A stretch of 13,748 nucleotides of DNA, from assembly GCA_964415045.1 (NCBI GenBank), contig CAYPZL010000156.1, positions 1 to 13,748 on the forward strand, given 5' to 3'. How positions within the stretch are numbered: position 1 is the first letter of the stretch; the number at the start of each line of letters is the position of its first letter. The notes under the pieces were generated by a model, which searched no databases, had not been told where the DNA came from, and worked only from the letters and a program-made list of their open reading frames with translations. This stretch comes from CAYPZL01 sp964415045 (GTDB lineage: Bacteria; Planctomycetota; Phycisphaerae; Sedimentisphaerales; Anaerobacaceae). Positions 12,561-13,748 of the stretch are shown here, piece by piece. The position numbers and the translations under genes are program-made.

Positions 12561-13298
12561 ATGATACGGGACGTGGATACCGACAGAGTGGTTCGCCAGC
12601 ATCTGGAAATGGACGAATTCTTCACCGGATTCGTCATTAAGGGGAGTACGGACGTGGCTGCAGAAGAACCCATAACGAGCGAAGCCGACGCGGCCTCGGC
12701 CGCAAAGGAGTTGGAGACGCTGGCCGAAGAGGTTCGGCAGTGTCGCAAGTGCGATTTGGGGGGCCTGCGGACCAACGCGGTGCCGGGAGTCGGACACGCC
12801 CGGGCGCGCATTATGTTCGTCGGCGAGGCACCGGGGGCCGATGAGGACGCCCGGGGCGAGCCGTTCGTGGGCCGGGCGGGCCAGCTCTTGGACAAGATCA
12901 TCGCGGCCTGCGGTCTCAAACGCGAGGACGTTTTCATCGGGAACATCCTCAAATGCCGGCCTCCGGACAATCGCGACCCACGCCCGGACGAGATCATCAG
13001 TTGCCTGCCGTACCTGCAGCGGCAGATTGAGATCATCGCGCCCGAAGTCATCGTGGCGCTGGGGGCCCACGCGGCGCGCACGCTTCTCGAAACCAACAAG
13101 TCCATCGGCCAGCTCCGCGGACACTTTGAGGAGTACTGCGTCGGGATCGGTCGGCCCGCCATCAAGGTCATGGCCACCTACCACCCGGCCTACCTGCTGC
13201 GAAGCTACACGCAGGACAACCGCCGCCGCGTCTGGGAAGACATGAAGAAGGTCCTCGCCGAGCTCGACCTGCCCGTCCCCGAAACCGGCAAAAGCTAA
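12561..13298 (+). CDS. udg: Family 4 uracil-DNA glycosylase ([4Fe-4S])
   Basis: A base-excision repair enzyme that removes uracil from DNA. With the start at 12561 it has 245 residues. Motif A is GEAPGADEDARGEPFVGRAG (88-107), motif B is HPAYLLR (208-214), and the four cluster cysteines are C61 and C64 (CRKC), C132 (NILKCRPP) and C148 (SCLPYL), the family 4 pattern. Start choice is uncertain. The reading frame upstream of 12561 lies before the promoter; 12552 is another ATG. GTG 12654 has an excellent AAGGGGAG site seven bases upstream and would give 214 aa, a normal length. I kept 12561 because the segment DTDRVVRQHLEMDEFF looks coding and resembles N-terminal extensions I associate with planctomycete homologues. 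Function is secure. Confidence 0.9.
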   Translation: MIRDVDTDRVVRQHLEMDEFFTGFVIKGSTDVAAEEPITSEADAASAAKELETLAEEVRQCRKCDLGGLRTNAVPGVGHARARIMFVGEAPGADEDARGEPFVGRAGQLLDKIIAACGLKREDVFIGNILKCRPPDNRDPRPDEIISCLPYLQRQIEIIAPEVIVALGAHAARTLLETNKSIGQLRGHFEEYCVGIGRPAIKVMATYHPAYLLRSYTQDNRRRVWEDMKKVLAELDLPVPETGKS

Positions 13299-13437
13299 CC
13301 TCCGCCAGCGCGTCACAGACGCCCGCCGGAACCCGCGGATCGCCCTCACTTTCTCAGCTACGATTTTGCTCTTCTTTTCTCCCACCCTTCCCACCCTTCT
13401 CCTGATCCACGATCGGCGGGAAAGATCGGCTTTTCGC

Positions 13438-13466
13438 TTGACGTGCGGTTCCGCGTCGGGTATATA
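13438..13466 (+). promoter_or_regulatory. Strong sigma-70 promoter without a visible gene
   Basis: TTGACG (13438-13443) and TATATA (13461-13466) with the optimal 17-base spacer. Transcription from about 13473 would run through the inverted-repeat element toward whatever lies beyond the window, or make a structured RNA. Confidence 0.55.
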
Positions 13467-13561
13467 TAAAACAAAGAAGTATTCGTCGCGATGAGAGATG
13501 ATGCACGACAATGGGGCAGGATTGTTATACGAATTGGGAAGAATTCTTACGCCGTACGACT

Positions 13562-13665
13562 CTGTCATCCTGAGCCGGAGGCGAACGATCTCGCCTGAGA
13601 ATAAGGAGTTTCTCGCGTGCGTAGCGGAGATCCTTCACTACGCTGCGCTTCGTTCGGGATGACAG
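13562..13665. repeat. 104-bp palindromic repeat with CTGTCATCC ends (MITE/REP-like)
   Basis: Perfect 9-bp terminal inverted repeats, CTGTCATCC (13562-13570) and GGATGACAG (13657-13665), enclose an internal hairpin GCGTAG / CTACGC (13619-13624 and 13638-13643). The sequence style (GTCATCCTGAG ... GGAGATCCTTC ... GGGATGACAG) matches a class of dispersed intergenic palindromes seen in several bacterial phyla. It is flanked by a second perfect 9-bp inverted pair, ATACGAATT (13527-13535) and AATTCGTAT (13686-13694), so the whole 168 bp may be one element. Confidence 0.6.
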
Positions 13666-13711
13666 GCCGCGCAAAGAGTAATCGTAATTCGTATCTGAAC
13701 TTTTGCAAAAT

Positions 13712-13746
13712 GGAGATTAGGCTTACTTTAGGGAGGAAAAATCTCC
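13712..13746. repeat. Inverted repeat GGAGATT-N21-AATCTCC at the window edge
   Basis: A perfect 7-bp inverted repeat whose loop contains GGGAGG (13731-13736), a possible ribosome-binding site for a gene starting beyond 13748. Folding could affect access to that site; this cannot be judged without the next bases. Confidence 0.35.
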
Positions 13747-13748
13747 TT

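Larger units (their letters stand above)
13299..13748. other. Gene-poor 450-bp stretch with promoter and inverted repeats
   Basis: No open frame here has a ribosome site plus a recognisable family. A 35-codon frame from 13491 to 13598 runs into the repeat and translates its CATCCTGAG arm, so I do not call it. The stretch contains a pyrimidine-rich run (13369-13400), a strong promoter (13438-13466), the nested inverted-repeat element (13527-13694) and a terminal inverted repeat at the window end. Confidence 0.6.

Noticed and set aside
13491..13598. 35-codon frame after the strong promoter
   Set aside because: It has no ribosome site at the ATG and its second half is just a translation of the CATCCTGAG repeat arm.

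Overview
The window reads like a GC-rich bacterial chromosome segment, most plausibly from an anaerobic or facultatively anaerobic member of Planctomycetota (Phycisphaerae-like). This is an inference. It rests on the Tat-exported Gfo/Idh/MocA oxidoreductase with a QKP variant motif, typical of planctomycete paralogues, on a large HPr-domain protein, and on the style of the family 4 uracil-DNA glycosylase. No rRNA or tRNA is present to confirm it.

Left region (1-1892): the 3' end of an ISL3-type transposase with a probable right terminal repeat, then an extended -10 promoter and a monocistronic Tat-exported oxidoreductase. Minus-strand block (1921-4939): a three-gene operon read right to left, HAD phosphatase -> LolA-like exported protein (GTGA overlap) -> 513-aa protein with an embedded HPr-like domain. 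It converges on the oxidoreductase gene.

Central region (5113-7808): a LysR-type regulator divergent from a stand-alone FMN-domain glutamate-synthase-like protein. Two perfect dyads lie in the shared 141-bp intergenic region, and the second gene is closed by a strong intrinsic terminator. This arrangement recalls gltC-gltAB of Bacillus.

Right region (8020-12398): a GAF/coiled-coil/LuxR-HTH regulator (minus strand) divergent from a three-gene operon. That operon encodes a NuoE/HndA/HydC-like [2Fe-2S] subunit, a NuoF/HndC/HydB-like flavoprotein with both N-terminal [2Fe-2S] and C-terminal 2x[4Fe-4S] domains, and a HydA/NuoG-N-like Fe-S protein without any catalytic domain. The 300-bp divergent region holds three TAGGCA half-sites, a Cys-rich 22-codon mini-ORF and a terminator-like hairpin. 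The operon ends in an intrinsic terminator. No hydrogenase, formate dehydrogenase or other catalytic subunit is encoded in the window, so this looks like the electron-bifurcating core of the HydABC family with its partner elsewhere.

End (12399-13748): a family 4 uracil-DNA glycosylase with its own promoter, then about 450 bp without a convincing gene. That stretch carries a strong sigma-70 promoter and a nested inverted-repeat (MITE/REP-like) element.

Working together, the centre and right suggest redox and nitrogen metabolism: NADH/ferredoxin electron exchange next to a glutamate-synthase-type FMN enzyme, each under its own divergent regulator. The most unusual items are the orphan bifurcating core with an altered third subunit, the HPr domain inside a 513-aa protein, and the candidate attenuator ahead of the Fe-S operon.
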